The notes: generated by a model from the letters alone, not told the origin. 64,000 nt of DNA from Acinetobacter corruptisaponis (GCF_030053775.1 NZ_CP125669.1:2041962-2105961); one strand, 5' to 3'; positions 9,397 through 19,131 are shown, counted from the stretch's first letter. Numbers and translations: made by a program.

Positions 9397-9861
9397 TCAG
9401 GTTTCATTTTCACGTTGCTGCATTTGCTCAATCTGACGGCGAAATGCCTCAACATCCTGAAAATCTTGGTAAACAGAGGCAAAGCGAACATAGGCGACAT
9501 GATCCAGCGCAAACAATGCCTGCATGACAATCTCACCAATGGTTCTCGACTTCACATCCCGCTCACCCAGACGACGAATTTGCGACTGAATATCACTGAG
9601 CACCGTTTCAATTTGTTCCTGGGTCACAGGACGCTTTTGCAGGGCATGCATCAATGAGCGGCGGAGTTTTGCCTCATCAAAGGGTTCACTTTTTCCATCT
9701 GATTTAATGACACGCGGCATCACCACTTCATAACTCTCAAAGGTGGTAAAACGCTCGCCGCAAACAACACACTCACGGCGACGGCGAATCTGGCAACCTT
9801 CAGCAGCCAGACGGGAGTCAATGACTTTACTATCAGCAGCGTTACAAAATGGACAATGCAT
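9397..9861 (-). CDS. nrdR: transcriptional repressor NrdR
   Basis: NrdR is the nucleotide-sensing repressor of ribonucleotide reductase genes. The N-terminal zinc ribbon has Cys3/Cys6 (MHCPFC) and Cys31/Cys34 (CVVCGERF). An ATP-cone domain (about 49-139) binds ATP or dATP. The start is ATG 9861, giving 154 aa, the usual length. The frame stays open upstream to 10017, but the added 52 residues are not NrdR-like. It is the first gene of nrdR-ribD-methyltransferase. The genes NrdR regulates are outside this window. Confidence 0.95.
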   Translation of the reverse strand: MHCPFCNAADSKVIDSRLAAEGCQIRRRRECVVCGERFTTFESYEVVMPRVIKSDGKSEPFDEAKLRRSLMHALQKRPVTQEQIETVLSDIQSQIRRLGERDVKSRTIGEIVMQALFALDHVAYVRFASVYQDFQDVEAFRRQIEQMQQRENET

Positions 9862-9985
9862 AGTGGCGCAGTTATTTATCACTTTGCTTAAGTGTAGCAA
9901 AGTTTCGGCAATTGCTGAACCTGGGCAAAAGCAGAGCACTGTTTTAATCACAGCATAAGGAAAGCTCAAGGATAAATACATAAAA

Positions 9986-10010
9986 AAAACAGCCCTGATG
10001 GGCTGTTTTG
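9986..10010 (-). terminator. amtB terminator
   Basis: Arms AAAACAGCCC and GGGCTGTTTT surround a 4-nt loop, and the minus strand continues in a T run. It is 19 bp past the amtB stop and separates glnK-amtB from nrdR. Confidence 0.85.
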
Positions 10011-10028
10011 GGATCACTGAATAATCAG

Positions 10029-11444
10029 TTATTCGATACGTTCGCCATGTTGGCTTAGGTCAAGACCCATACGTTCGTCATCAGCGCTGACACGGATACC
10101 AATCACCAGATCAATCACTTTAAGGATAATGAATGTCACCACTGCGCTATATGCGATGGTTGCCAACACACCTTCAACTTGAATCCACAATTGACCTGCA
10201 AATGTTGGAGCAAGAACCACACCAGCCGCCTTGATAATTTCATCGCTATAGAAGACACCTGTTAATACGGCACCTACCATACCACCCACAGCGTGTAGAC
10301 CAAAGGCATCCAATGCATCATCTGCTTTAAGTAGGCGTTTCAGTGCAGTAATCCCCCAGAAGCAAACCACGCCACCGATCAGGCCCATCACCAACGCACC
10401 ACCGACACCAACGAAACCAGCAGCAGGTGTAATCACAACCAAACCAGCAACCGCACCAGAAGCACCACCAAGAACTGAGGCTTTACCACGAACGACACGC
10501 TCAACCACCAACCAGGAGAATGCAGCAGCGGCAGCAGCGACTTGAGTGACCAGGATTGCCATACTTGCACGAGCGCCAGCGCCCAATGCGCTACCACCGT
10601 TAAAGCCGAACCAACCCACCCAGATCAGGCTTGCACCCACAACAGTTAAAGTCAGGTTATGCGGCGCCATTGACTCACGGCCCAAGCCTGTACGTTTACC
10701 CAGCATATATGCAGCAACCAGACCAGCAACACCTGAGTTGATGTGAACCACTGTACCACCAGCAAAGTCCAGTGCGCCTGCCTTGAATAACCAGCCATCC
10801 GCTGCCCAAACCCAGTGTGTGATTGGTGCGTAAACCAGGATCACCCAAACTGCGATGAATGCCATGAATGCTGAATATTTCATACGGTCTGCAATTGAGC
10901 CGCTAATAATCGCAACAGTAATAATGGCAAAGGTCATTTGGAAAATAACAAACAGGCTTTCAGGAATGGTTCCACTCAAGGCATCGAATGCAACACCATT
11001 CAGCAAGGCTTTCGACAAGTCGCCAAAGTATGCGCCAGTACCAGAGAACGCAAGTGAGTAACCTGCAATCACCCAGATCAAGCTGACCAGAATTGCCGCA
11101 GAAAGGCTGAACATCATGGTGCTCAGTACGTTTTTCTTACGTACCATACCACCGTAGAATAAAGCCAAACCTGGAATGGTCATTAACAGAACCAACGCTG
11201 TTGAAACCAGAATCCACGCCGTGTCACCTGTATCCACTGTCGGTGCAGCTTCAGCGGCAGGAGCTGCCTCTTCAGTTGCAGGCGCCTCAGCCACCACAGT
11301 TTCTGGTGTTGTAGCCGCAGTGTCAGTTGCCGCCATAGTTTGTTCAGCAGCGACTGGTGTAGATGCGGCGTCTTCTGCCCAGACCACAGCAGAGCCACCT
11401 AAGAGTGCGCCAGATAGACTGAGCGCCATAAGCATTTTTTTCAT
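10029..11444 (-). CDS. amtB: ammonium transporter AmtB
   Basis: AmtB is an inner-membrane trimeric channel for ammonium, gated by the PII protein GlnK encoded just upstream. The 471-residue protein has a signal peptide ([23 protein letters not shown], cleaved near residue 23). A low-complexity Ala/Glu/Thr/Pro stretch (about 24-72) follows, then eleven transmembrane helices beginning with [15 protein letters not shown]. The core motifs [15 protein letters not shown] and GWFGFNGGS are present. The Ala/Glu-rich periplasmic spacer is longer than in E. coli AmtB. glnK and amtB are surely cotranscribed. Confidence 0.94.
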   Translation of the reverse strand: MKKMLMALSLSGALLGGSAVVWAEDAASTPVAAEQTMAATDTAATTPETVVAEAPATEEAAPAAEAAPTVDTGDTAWILVSTALVLLMTIPGLALFYGGMVRKKNVLSTMMFSLSAAILVSLIWVIAGYSLAFSGTGAYFGDLSKALLNGVAFDALSGTIPESLFVIFQMTFAIITVAIISGSIADRMKYSAFMAFIAVWVILVYAPITHWVWAADGWLFKAGALDFAGGTVVHINSGVAGLVAAYMLGKRTGLGRESMAPHNLTLTVVGASLIWVGWFGFNGGSALGAGARASMAILVTQVAAAAAAFSWLVVERVVRGKASVLGGASGAVAGLVVITPAAGFVGVGGALVMGLIGGVVCFWGITALKRLLKADDALDAFGLHAVGGMVGAVLTGVFYSDEIIKAAGVVLAPTFAGQLWIQVEGVLATIAYSAVVTFIILKVIDLVIGIRVSADDERMGLDLSQHGERIE

Positions 11445-11512
11445 TCGTGTCCCCCAACCTTATTTTGTGAGCTATCTGTCTTAATTTCTAACTCAGCAAA
11501 CTTTATGCCAAT

Positions 11513-11929
<417 letters not shown>

Positions 11930-12126
11930 TTAAAATACTGGACACAAGCTTTCTTTATAACCTATTTAGCCTTGAAGATGTAGATGCCCAATCGAAAATA
12001 AGTTTCAACTGCGACTATTTAGCTAGATTTATCAGTCACTCATCCAGCCATGATGCACAAGGCTATGGGAATGCGGTGAGCAGTGATACACTGGGCAACA
12101 AATACCCATAACCGATTGAGCACTTT

Positions 12127-12354
12127 ATGATTGAGACACTTTTACAAGCCATTTTGCAGCAAGTTGACCAGCCGAAAAAAGATTTAGAAAAAAATTTACG
12201 CGCCCTCCTGAATGAAAGTATCGAAAAACTGGACCTGGTTTCAAAACAGGAGCTGGATCGTCAGCGAACAGCACTGAATTTGGCCAACCAGCGCTTGAGT
12301 GAGTTACAACAGCAAATGAAAACACTTGAAGAAATGGTGCAGAACAAAAAATAA
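12127..12354 (+). CDS. ubiK: ubiquinone biosynthesis accessory factor UbiK
   Basis: A small (75 aa) coiled-coil protein of the BMFP/YqiC family, the accessory factor that assists late ubiquinone hydroxylation steps by scaffolding lipid intermediates. It opens MIETLLQAILQQVDQPKKDLEKNLRAL and continues as an amphipathic helix with EFVRR-like spacing replaced by SKQELDRQRTAL and a C-terminal leucine-heptad coil (LSELQQQMKTLEEMV). It lies 69 bp upstream of comM in the same orientation. The glnK-ubiK-comM neighbourhood is typical for this lineage. Confidence 0.85.
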   Translation: MIETLLQAILQQVDQPKKDLEKNLRALLNESIEKLDLVSKQELDRQRTALNLANQRLSELQQQMKTLEEMVQNKK

Positions 12355-12423
12355 GCACCAACTCAGTGCAACCAATACTGAACAATGACTAAAAATAAAG
12401 CACCATGATGGAACAATAACAAA

Positions 12424-13911
12424 ATGTCTTTTGCCAAAATTTATACGAGGGGCTTACTGGGGCTACATGCCCCTCAGATCGAAGTGGAAGTCCATATCAG
12501 CTCAGGCCTACCCTCCTTGACCATTGTGGGGTTGCCTGAAGCCGCAGTCCGTGAAAGCAAGGATCGTGTGCGCTCTGCGATTATCAACAGTGGTTTTCTT
12601 TTTCCAACCAAGCGCTTAACCATTAATCTGGCACCCGCAGACCTGCCCAAGGATGGTTCCCGTTTAGACTTGCCGATTGCACTGGGTATTCTGATCGCCT
12701 CTGGACAGTTACCCGAAAACTGTACCGATGGTTTTGAGTTTATTGGTGAACTTGCACTGGATGGGCATTTACGCCCTGTTTCAGGGACATTGACCATTGC
12801 CATGGCTTGCCAGCAGGCACAACATCGCTTGTTACTGCCAACCGCCAATCTTGATGAAGCCAGCCAACTACCTGAATTTGAAGTGTATGCAGCCAATCAT
12901 TTACAGGAAGTGTGTGCACATTTTCTGGGCAGTTCGCCACTAAAAGCTGCACCACAAAAATCAACTGCGGCATCCTCACGCTATCCATTTGACCTTGCCG
13001 ATGTCAAAGGACAGTTACGCCCCCGCCGTGCGCTGGAAATTGCCGCGGCAGGTGGACACTCATTATTATTTAAGGGGCCGCCAGGCACAGGTAAAACCCT
13101 GCTCGCCTCGCGTTTACCCTCTATTTTGCCGCCATTAAATGCACAGGAAAATTTAGAGGTTGCCAGCATCTACTCAGTTGCAAATGCTCAGCACACTTTC
13201 GGGCAGAGGCCGTTTCGCGCACCGCACCATACTGCTTCGGCAATTGCATTGGTTGGGGGTGGCTCACAACCCAAACCAGGTGAAATTACCCTGGCCCATT
13301 TAGGTGTGTTATTTTTGGATGAATTGCCTGAGTTTGACCGAAAAGTCCTTGAAGTTTTACGCCAGCCACTTGAGTCTAAAGAAATTGTCATTTCTCGCGC
13401 CGCACGGCAAATGACCTTTCCAGCAAACTTCCAGTTTATTGCCGCGATGAATCCCTGTCCCTGTGGCTATGCCTTTAATCAGGACAGTCGCTGCCAATGT
13501 TCACCTGAAAGTATCCAGCGCTATCAAAACCGTATTTCTGGCCCATTGCTGGATCGTATTGACCTGCATATTGATGTACCCCCTTTGCAGGCACAGGAAT
13601 TACAGGAACGGACACCGAGTGAAAACTCTGAAACGGTGCGTCAGCGGGTGATGAAAGCCTATCAACAGCAAATTCAGCGACAGCAATGTTTAAATCAGGC
13701 ACTTTCACCCACTTTGCTGGAACAATATGCCTGTCTGGATGACAGCTCAAGCAAAATTATTGAGATGGCCCAACAACGCCTGAACCTTTCAGCCCGTGCC
13801 TACCATCGGGTGTTAAGGGTGGCACGAACCATTGCGGATTTGGCAGAAAGTGAAATCATTTCAAGTTCGCACTTAACTGAAGCACTGTCTTATCGGGGTA
13901 ATTCAGCCTAA
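12424..13911 (+). CDS. comM: ComM/YifB hexameric AAA+ helicase
   Basis: ComM is the branch-migration helicase that extends integration of incoming single-stranded DNA in natural transformation, a process Acinetobacter carries out. The 495-residue protein has an N-terminal ChlI/Lon-like S5-fold domain (about 1-170). An AAA+ module follows with Walker A FKGPPGTGKTLLAS (about 215-228) and Walker B LGVLFLDELPEF. A Mg-chelatase C-terminal domain comes last. A Cys-rich insert (MNPCPCGYAF then CQCSP) is characteristic of the family. The length is normal and the frame intact, so transformation is not disrupted by an insertion here. Confidence 0.93.
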   Translation: MSFAKIYTRGLLGLHAPQIEVEVHISSGLPSLTIVGLPEAAVRESKDRVRSAIINSGFLFPTKRLTINLAPADLPKDGSRLDLPIALGILIASGQLPENCTDGFEFIGELALDGHLRPVSGTLTIAMACQQAQHRLLLPTANLDEASQLPEFEVYAANHLQEVCAHFLGSSPLKAAPQKSTAASSRYPFDLADVKGQLRPRRALEIAAAGGHSLLFKGPPGTGKTLLASRLPSILPPLNAQENLEVASIYSVANAQHTFGQRPFRAPHHTASAIALVGGGSQPKPGEITLAHLGVLFLDELPEFDRKVLEVLRQPLESKEIVISRAARQMTFPANFQFIAAMNPCPCGYAFNQDSRCQCSPESIQRYQNRISGPLLDRIDLHIDVPPLQAQELQERTPSENSETVRQRVMKAYQQQIQRQQCLNQALSPTLLEQYACLDDSSSKIIEMAQQRLNLSARAYHRVLRVARTIADLAESEIISSSHLTEALSYRGNSA

Positions 13912-13924
13912 AATCAGGCCATAA

Positions 13925-13955
13925 AAAAAGCGACCTTAGAGGTCGCTTTGATTTT
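13925..13955. terminator. bidirectional terminator, comM / porin 1
   Basis: Arms AAAGCGACC and GGTCGCTTT around a 5-nt loop, with an A run on the left and T-rich sequence on the right. It serves the convergent comM (+) and porin gene (-). Confidence 0.9.
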
Positions 13956-13963
13956 TATTGTTA

Positions 13964-14728
13964 TTAGAAAGCGTAAGCCAGTCCCAACACAACCTTGTTC
14001 TTTTGTTTGGTGTCAGTACGGTCATAGCCACCCAGGATGTAATCCAGACTCCAGTTTGCACCTGTTTCACCTAAAGCATGAGACAAACCAAGCGTTGCAT
14101 GACGGAAAGCAAAGGTGTTTTCTGTTTTTGCAGTGAACTCATCATCATCCCCATAATAATAAGCACCAATCTGCGCCTTACCTGTAAAACCAGCAGGCAA
14201 TGCAGGTGCATAAGTCGCAAGGAAATAAGTGTCGCCCTTATTACCGAAAGTAACGTTGTTGAGTAGCGTTTGAGCCGTTACGGTGAGTTCTTTATAGCTT
14301 AGACCCAGGAAAGTTTCATATCCTGTTGATTCCCAGCCAGGATAGTAATAATAAATTGTTCCACCAACCTGATAGCCTAGATCATCTGTGATTTTGCCTT
14401 TATAACCTGCATAAAAATCACTTTCAAAAGAATCCCTTGAGTTTGTATCGCTACAGCCATCTGGGTTTAGGCAGGCATATGAATAATCCAGGGTTGAAAA
14501 CCAATAACCTAGATAGAAGCCATTGTAGCCATAGTCCAGTCCACCCTGTACAGCTGGACCACTATTTTCAGGTGCATTGGTAATGCCACGTAAATTATAG
14601 CTGGATACAGCACTAATATTACCTGTGACTTCACCTGGGAATGGAAGCTTACTATCCTCAGCCAAAGCGAAAGTTGACGTTACAGCCATAACACTTAAAG
14701 CAACAGCCTTGCATGCAAATTTCATCAT
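13964..14728 (-). CDS. TorF-family putative porin 1
   Basis: Outer-membrane beta-barrel of the TorF/Gcw_chp family. The start is ATG 14728 (MMKFACKAVALSVMAVTS), chosen because GGGGGAGATC lies immediately upstream; the frame open to 14767 adds 13 residues. The signal peptide ends near ...STFALA. Mature beta strands show alternating aromatic residues, and the protein ends in ...VVLGLAYAF with the terminal Phe of barrel proteins. It has 254 aa. It is paralogous to the next gene, with a nearly identical signal peptide and family motif YNLRGIT versus YRYRGVT. The transported solute is unknown. Confidence 0.82.
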   Translation of the reverse strand: MMKFACKAVALSVMAVTSTFALAEDSKLPFPGEVTGNISAVSSYNLRGITNAPENSGPAVQGGLDYGYNGFYLGYWFSTLDYSYACLNPDGCSDTNSRDSFESDFYAGYKGKITDDLGYQVGGTIYYYYPGWESTGYETFLGLSYKELTVTAQTLLNNVTFGNKGDTYFLATYAPALPAGFTGKAQIGAYYYGDDDEFTAKTENTFAFRHATLGLSHALGETGANWSLDYILGGYDRTDTKQKNKVVLGLAYAF

Positions 14729-15007
14729 ATTGATCTCCCCCATATTATAGATGTTCAACTGATTCATATTTTGAATTGCATCACTGTGTAATTAGCAAAT
14801 GCTGTGCCAGTTTTTATGGAATGCAGGACCTTTAGAAAAAATTTTGTAAAATAATATATTTTCATATTAAATAACAATTAGATATAAAAATTAATTATGA
14901 TTACCCCTCCTGATAAATTTTAACATTTACTCAGGATTTACCGATATGGTGCAGTAATAATGTGCAGTCATGGAGAATGTTGGCGCATGAAAACGGCGCT
15001 TTTTTTT

Positions 15008-15046
15008 AGCGTTCCTGTGCGCCCTAAAAGTGCAGGAATGCTTTTC
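15008..15046 (+). terminator. orphan hairpin with T run
   Basis: AGCGTTCCTG pairs with CAGGAATGCT (one G-U) and is followed by TTTTCCC. Just upstream, a short GGCGC/GCGC stem runs into eight Ts (15000-15007). No plus-strand gene ends here, so these may close an unannotated short transcript. Confidence 0.4.
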
Positions 15047-15090
15047 CCTATACTGAATGGATCACTCACATTAGGCGAATTTCGGATATA

Positions 15091-15123
15091 AAAAAAACAG
15101 CCAGCATATGTGCTGGCTGTTTT
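15091..15123 (-). terminator. terminator of porin 2
   Basis: A 12-bp stem (AAACAGCCAGCA with TGCTGGCTGTTT) with a 4-nt loop; the minus strand continues TTTTTT. It is 60 bp past the second porin gene. Confidence 0.85.
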
Positions 15124-15182
15124 CTTCGCTAGAGGATCTGGCAAACCTTTATAAATAAAAGTTCAACACATCCCTAGCCACA

Positions 15183-15950
15183 TTAGAATGCCTTGGTTAA
15201 GGTAAACACCGCACCCGTTTCTGTACCGCGTTTGTATGGTTGGGCATTGGCATCAATATTGGTGCCAATCGCAGCCAATTCAGCAGTCAAGCCAGAAACA
15301 GACTTCACGTTATAGGTTAGGCCCACTTTCCAGTCAACATAGGTGTCATCTTCACTGCCGCTGTCGCTAAAGTCGTAGTTATCCACCTTGGTATAGCCAA
15401 CACTTGCCACACCACCAAAGCCAGCGGCAAACGGCACACTATAGGTTGCATTTACATACCAGCCATTCTCGTCCAGACCAGCAAAGTCATTGGTATAGTT
15501 GACTGCTCCCAACAAGCTGTCACCAGAGGTCAATACATCCTTGAATCCAAGTTTCGCGTAAAGCTCAAGCCAATTGATATCTGATGCGCTTGGGTAACCG
15601 TAATACCATAGGCCAACATCCAAGGTTGGTTTGCCTGCAAATGGCAGTTCAGTTGCATAGCCAACATATGGGTCTAGCTCAAGATGTGGATCAGCACCAC
15701 CAAAATTTACATTGGAACCCCAGACACCCGCATAAAGGCCTGATTCATGCGTTAATGCAAAGCCAACTTGCACCGCAGGGTCATTTTGAGTTTGGGTCAC
15801 ACCACGATAACGGTAATCTGAAGTTAAGGCAGCAGTTCCTGCAAAGCTTACACCTGCCTGAGACAGCGCATTCGATTCTTCAGCCATTGCCAAAGTTGAA
15901 GCCATCGCCATAACACTTAACGCCACTGCTTTATATGCAAGTTTCATCAT
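15183..15950 (-). CDS. TorF-family putative porin 2
   Basis: Outer-membrane barrel paralogue of the previous gene, 255 aa. ATG 15950 follows GGGGAGATCAA, almost the same ribosome binding site as porin 1. The signal peptide is MMKLAYKAVALSVMAMASTLAMA. The mature protein begins with YRYRGVTQTQNDPAVQVGF and ends ...GAVFTLTKAF with a terminal Phe. Each paralogue has its own terminator, so they are likely separate transcripts. Shared leader and 5' sequence suggest tandem duplication followed by divergence of the barrel. The substrate is unknown. Confidence 0.82.
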   Translation of the reverse strand: MMKLAYKAVALSVMAMASTLAMAEESNALSQAGVSFAGTAALTSDYRYRGVTQTQNDPAVQVGFALTHESGLYAGVWGSNVNFGGADPHLELDPYVGYATELPFAGKPTLDVGLWYYGYPSASDINWLELYAKLGFKDVLTSGDSLLGAVNYTNDFAGLDENGWYVNATYSVPFAAGFGGVASVGYTKVDNYDFSDSGSEDDTYVDWKVGLTYNVKSVSGLTAELAAIGTNIDANAQPYKRGTETGAVFTLTKAF

Positions 15951-16685
15951 TTGATCTCCCCATGATGGATATTTGACTGATTTATGTTTTAAATTGCATC
16001 AAAATGTATCTTGCAAAGGCTATGCCAACTCGATAAAAGCCAATAAAATCGCATATTTGTATCATTAAAGGGCTAAAACGCATTTTCACCCTCATTATTT
16101 ATAAGCTTGATGCAGGATTTTGGCTGAAATTTGAACCATTTAAAGGCACATAAATAAAACCAGACTATTTTTCGCACAAAAACAATGCTTTTTTAACCCA
16201 TGAAAACCGTTGGAATGATTGAAATTCATATTACAGCCCCTCTCCAGATAAAATGTTCAATAAAAGTGCAGAAAAAGTGGAACAATGCGCCAGATGGAAT
16301 CTACTGAGATGTAATTCAGCACCAATACCGTTCGTCGGGATGGTGTTTTTCGCCAGCCAAGCTGGGCTATTTTTAACCAAGTAGTAAATAAATAATTAAA
16401 TTAAAAGAAAAAATACATCAAATAATCACATATTTTAATAAAAATAAATCAAAAAACAATCCATCAAAACCATCATCAAAAATAAATATTAATTCAAATA
16501 CAATCAAATAATTAAATCAAACAAATGGCGATTTTAAATGGGAAATAAATCACAATATCCTATAAGTATTTTATTTAAAATTAATTAAATTATTTTAATA
16601 AAAATCTATCTTTTTTACGCACAACTTATACAATTGGTCAAATTTTCAGTTTCTCTCCCCAAATTTGTTATTTATGAGGCTTAGC
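15951..16685. other. AT-rich intergenic between porin 2 and OprD-type porin
   Basis: 735 bp without a credible gene between divergent porin genes. 16380-16640 is extremely AT-rich. A terminator-like hairpin with a T run lies at 16320-16350, followed by a second GC-rich inverted repeat at about 16352-16368 running into TATTTTT. The segment could hold the oprD leader or a small RNA. Confidence 0.6.
16320..16350 (+). terminator. orphan terminator-like hairpin upstream of oprD-type gene
   Basis: CACCA (16320-16324) pairs with TGGTG (16341-16345), an inner CCG/CGG pair closes a 5-nt loop, and five Ts follow. No ORF ends upstream on this strand. It may end a small RNA or attenuate transcription into the porin gene about 330 bp further on. 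Confidence 0.4.
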
Positions 16686-17972
16686 ATGCCAAAGGCACAG
16701 AAACTTATATTGGCGGTTTTGATTAATGCCGCATTGATCTCCTCAACATATGCAAGTGAACAAAGCGAAGCAAAAGGGTTTGTGCAAGATACCCAGGCAT
16801 CTCTTTTATTACGTAACGGTTATATTTCCCGTGACAAAAAAAATGGTGCTCCAGACACCAGTTCATGGGTACAGTCAGCAATGCTGAATGTTGAATCAGG
16901 CTTTACCCCAGGCATCGTGGGTTTTGGTGTCGGTGCGGTAGGCGATTTCTCTTTTAAAATTGGTGACAATGAACATTCTGGCAACAGCATGGTGCCAAGA
17001 AAGAATGACAATTCACCTTATGACCAGTGGACCCGTGGTGGTGGTAGCGTGAAGGCGCGTTTCTCAAACACCACTGTACGCTACGGTACACAGGTTCTCG
17101 ACCTGCCTGTATTGGCAAGCATGACCACGCGTATGGTGCCTGAATACTTTGAAGGGACCTTGATCACCAGCCGTGAAATTAACGGGCTGGAATTAACTGC
17201 GGGTAAATTTACCAAGAACCAGCTTCCAGACCAGATCGCCACTGACCAGAACGAATTGGACCGTGCAGTGGTTTGGGGTGCCAAATACAAGGTGAATGAT
17301 CAGCTCAATACGGCATACTATGGTTTGGACAGTAAAGATACGCTTGAGCGTCATTATGCCAATGTGAACTACAAGCAATCCCTTGCTGACAAAAGCTCAC
17401 TGACGTATGACCTGAGTGGCTACCACACCAAGTTTGACAAGAATGCCAACACTTACTCTGCCACTGGCCCAGCCAGCGAAGATAAGAAAAACAATATTTG
17501 GGCGTTCTCAACCACCTATAACACAGGCCCACACACTGTGATGTTGGCTTACCAACAAAACACGGGTAATGTCGGTTATGACTATGGTCAAAATGCTGAC
17601 GGTGGACAAAGTATTTACCTGCCGAACTCTTACCTGTCTGACTTTATTGGTAACCGCGAGAAATCGGCCCAGCTTCAATACACCTTTGATTTCTCCGCGC
17701 TTGACCTTGCAGGTTTAAGCTGGACATCAGCCTATGTCTATGGTTGGAACATCCATGCGACAGACAACAAGAACAACCTTGTTGATGACAATGCAAAGGA
17801 ACGTGAGTTCTTCAATCAGGTGTCTTACAAGATTCAAAGCGGTTTCGCAAAAGAGACCAGCTTGAAAGTACGTTATTCACACTACCGTGCCAGCGATGCC
17901 TATGACAAGGCATACATCGGTGACACTAATGAATGGCGCCTGTTCCTTGATATTCCAGTGAAACTGTTCTAA
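16686..17972 (+). CDS. OprD-family outer-membrane porin
   Basis: Substrate-specific 18-strand porin of the OprD/OccAB group, which takes up amino acids, carboxylates or aromatic acids; some members also admit carbapenems. I place the start at ATG 16686, because GAGG lies at 16676-16679 with a 6-nt spacer; upstream TTG 16665 and ATG 16674 are in frame. The signal peptide MPKAQKLILAVLINAALISSTYA precedes SEQSEAKGF. The family segments LLLRNGYISRD, WVQSAMLNVESG and the C-terminal NEWRLFLDIPVKLF with terminal Phe are present. The mature protein is about 405 residues. The substrate cannot be deduced. Confidence 0.88.
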   Translation: MPKAQKLILAVLINAALISSTYASEQSEAKGFVQDTQASLLLRNGYISRDKKNGAPDTSSWVQSAMLNVESGFTPGIVGFGVGAVGDFSFKIGDNEHSGNSMVPRKNDNSPYDQWTRGGGSVKARFSNTTVRYGTQVLDLPVLASMTTRMVPEYFEGTLITSREINGLELTAGKFTKNQLPDQIATDQNELDRAVVWGAKYKVNDQLNTAYYGLDSKDTLERHYANVNYKQSLADKSSLTYDLSGYHTKFDKNANTYSATGPASEDKKNNIWAFSTTYNTGPHTVMLAYQQNTGNVGYDYGQNADGGQSIYLPNSYLSDFIGNREKSAQLQYTFDFSALDLAGLSWTSAYVYGWNIHATDNKNNLVDDNAKEREFFNQVSYKIQSGFAKETSLKVRYSHYRASDAYDKAYIGDTNEWRLFLDIPVKLF

Positions 17973-17993
17973 TTCAATTTAGATCAACTCATA

Positions 17994-18027
17994 AAAAAAC
18001 CGCCATTCAATTGAATGGCGGTTTTTT
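17994..18027. terminator. terminator of oprD-type gene
   Basis: AAAAAACCGCCATTC and GAATGGCGGTTTTTT form a long stem; it works on both strands. A second hairpin follows at 18032-18061. Confidence 0.92.
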
Positions 18028-18031
18028 TATG

Positions 18032-18061
18032 AGCCTGATTTTAGGATGATAAAATCAGGCT
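18032..18061 (-). terminator. ppa terminator
   Basis: AGCCTGATTTT pairs with AAAATCAGGCT over an 8-nt loop, 14 bp beyond the ppa stop. With the preceding hairpin it makes a double terminator between convergent genes. Confidence 0.7.
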
Positions 18062-18074
18062 TTATCTTTTAAAA

Positions 18075-18602
18075 TTATTTTTTAGCAGCTTCGATTGCTT
18101 TCAAAACTTCTTCTTTCGCAACAGCGGCATTTTCCCAACCACTGATTTTCACCCATTTTCCAGGCTCTAAATCTTTATAGTGTGCAAAGAAATGCTCAAC
18201 CTGACTGATCAACAGCGGAGGAAGATCGGTATATTCCTGAACATCTTTATATAGTGGAGATAACTTCTCGTGTGGAACAGCGATCAGTTTCGCATCGATA
18301 CCACCGTCATCTTCCATGTTCAGTTTGCCCACTGGACGGCAACGAATCACAGAACCAGCAGCAACAGGATGTGGAGTTACAACAAGCACGTCTAATGGGT
18401 CACCATCTTCAGACAATGTATTTGGCACATAACCGTAGTTTGCTGGGTAGAACATTGCTGTACCCATGAAACGGTCTACAAACAACGCATCAGAATCTTT
18501 GTCGATTTCATATTTGATTGGCGCTGCGTTTGCAGGAATTTCAATAATGACATAGATGTCGTTTGGTGCGTCTTTACCCGCAGGAATATTGCTATAACTC
18601 AT
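18075..18602 (-). CDS. ppa: inorganic pyrophosphatase
   Basis: Soluble family I pyrophosphatase, which hydrolyses PPi to orthophosphate and so drives nucleic acid and protein synthesis. The 175-residue length equals the bacterial hexameric form. The signature [10 protein letters not shown] (about 65-75) supplies the metal-binding aspartates, and [18 protein letters not shown] and [12 protein letters not shown] complete the active site. It is monocistronic, convergent with the oprD-type gene and ends at its own hairpin. Confidence 0.96.
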   Translation of the reverse strand: MSYSNIPAGKDAPNDIYVIIEIPANAAPIKYEIDKDSDALFVDRFMGTAMFYPANYGYVPNTLSEDGDPLDVLVVTPHPVAAGSVIRCRPVGKLNMEDDGGIDAKLIAVPHEKLSPLYKDVQEYTDLPPLLISQVEHFFAHYKDLEPGKWVKISGWENAAVAKEEVLKAIEAAKK

Positions 18603-18717
18603 ATCAACACTCGTTTATATTGTGAAGTCAGATGAAAATCCGACAGATTATAACGTGAATACAAGGAAAATGATGCTAGATATGCTGAGCGCTGGTGAAT
18701 TTTCTGCCCAACGCTGC

Positions 18718-19131
18718 TTAGGTCATTTTAATGGTAATCACAAAAAGGAAGATGGGACAAAGTATTGAAAAAAACCAGATGATTGAACGCAAGGTCGCCA
18801 GATTGGCCAAATAACATATTCCGTAAATCACCCGAAATACGATGTATGCCCAGCCCAGGGTAAGAATGAATTTCTCTGGCACCACCATATATTCGGCCAT
18901 CAGTATTGCGGCAATAAACAGGGGCAGGCTTTCAAAACTGTTTTGCTGCACCGCATTGGCTCTGGCCGCCAGACCTGTGGTCTTGGCTAGAAACTCACGC
19001 GGATTCTGGTTATCCTTTGCCTGAAAACCACCTTTTGATTTTGCAATCAGGGTAAAAACATACGGCAACAAACATGCGACGATAATAATCAATATAATGC
19101 CGCTAATACCTTGCATGCTCACATCCATCAT
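18718..19131 (-). CDS. MAPEG-family membrane protein
   Basis: The 137-residue protein has four predicted transmembrane helices (about 8-28, 60-80, 85-105, 112-132). The segment GLAARANAVQQNSFESLPLFIAAILMAE is typical of MAPEG, the family of membrane-associated eicosanoid and glutathione-metabolising enzymes. In bacteria the substrate of such small MAPEG proteins is generally unknown. It lies alone between ppa and the RNA elements, with no clear terminator. Confidence 0.8.
   Translation of the reverse strand: MMDVSMQGISGIILIIIVACLLPYVFTLIAKSKGGFQAKDNQNPREFLAKTTGLAARANAVQQNSFESLPLFIAAILMAEYMVVPEKFILTLGWAYIVFRVIYGICYLANLATLRSIIWFFSILCPIFLFVITIKMT

Larger units (their letters stand above)
14729..15182. 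other. intergenic between the two porin genes
   Basis: 454 bp without a credible ORF. It holds the porin-1 promoter region, an unassigned pair of hairpins around 14982-15046, and the porin-2 terminator at 15091-15123. The stretch 14820-14930 is very AT-rich. Confidence 0.6.

Noticed and set aside
9862..10017. 52-residue upstream extension of NrdR
   Set aside because: The extension overlaps the amtB terminator and does not match the family, whose zinc ribbon starts at MHCPFC.
10546..11484. Ala/Pro-rich plus-strand ORFs opposite amtB
   Set aside because: They mirror the low-complexity and GC-skewed coding of amtB on the other strand.
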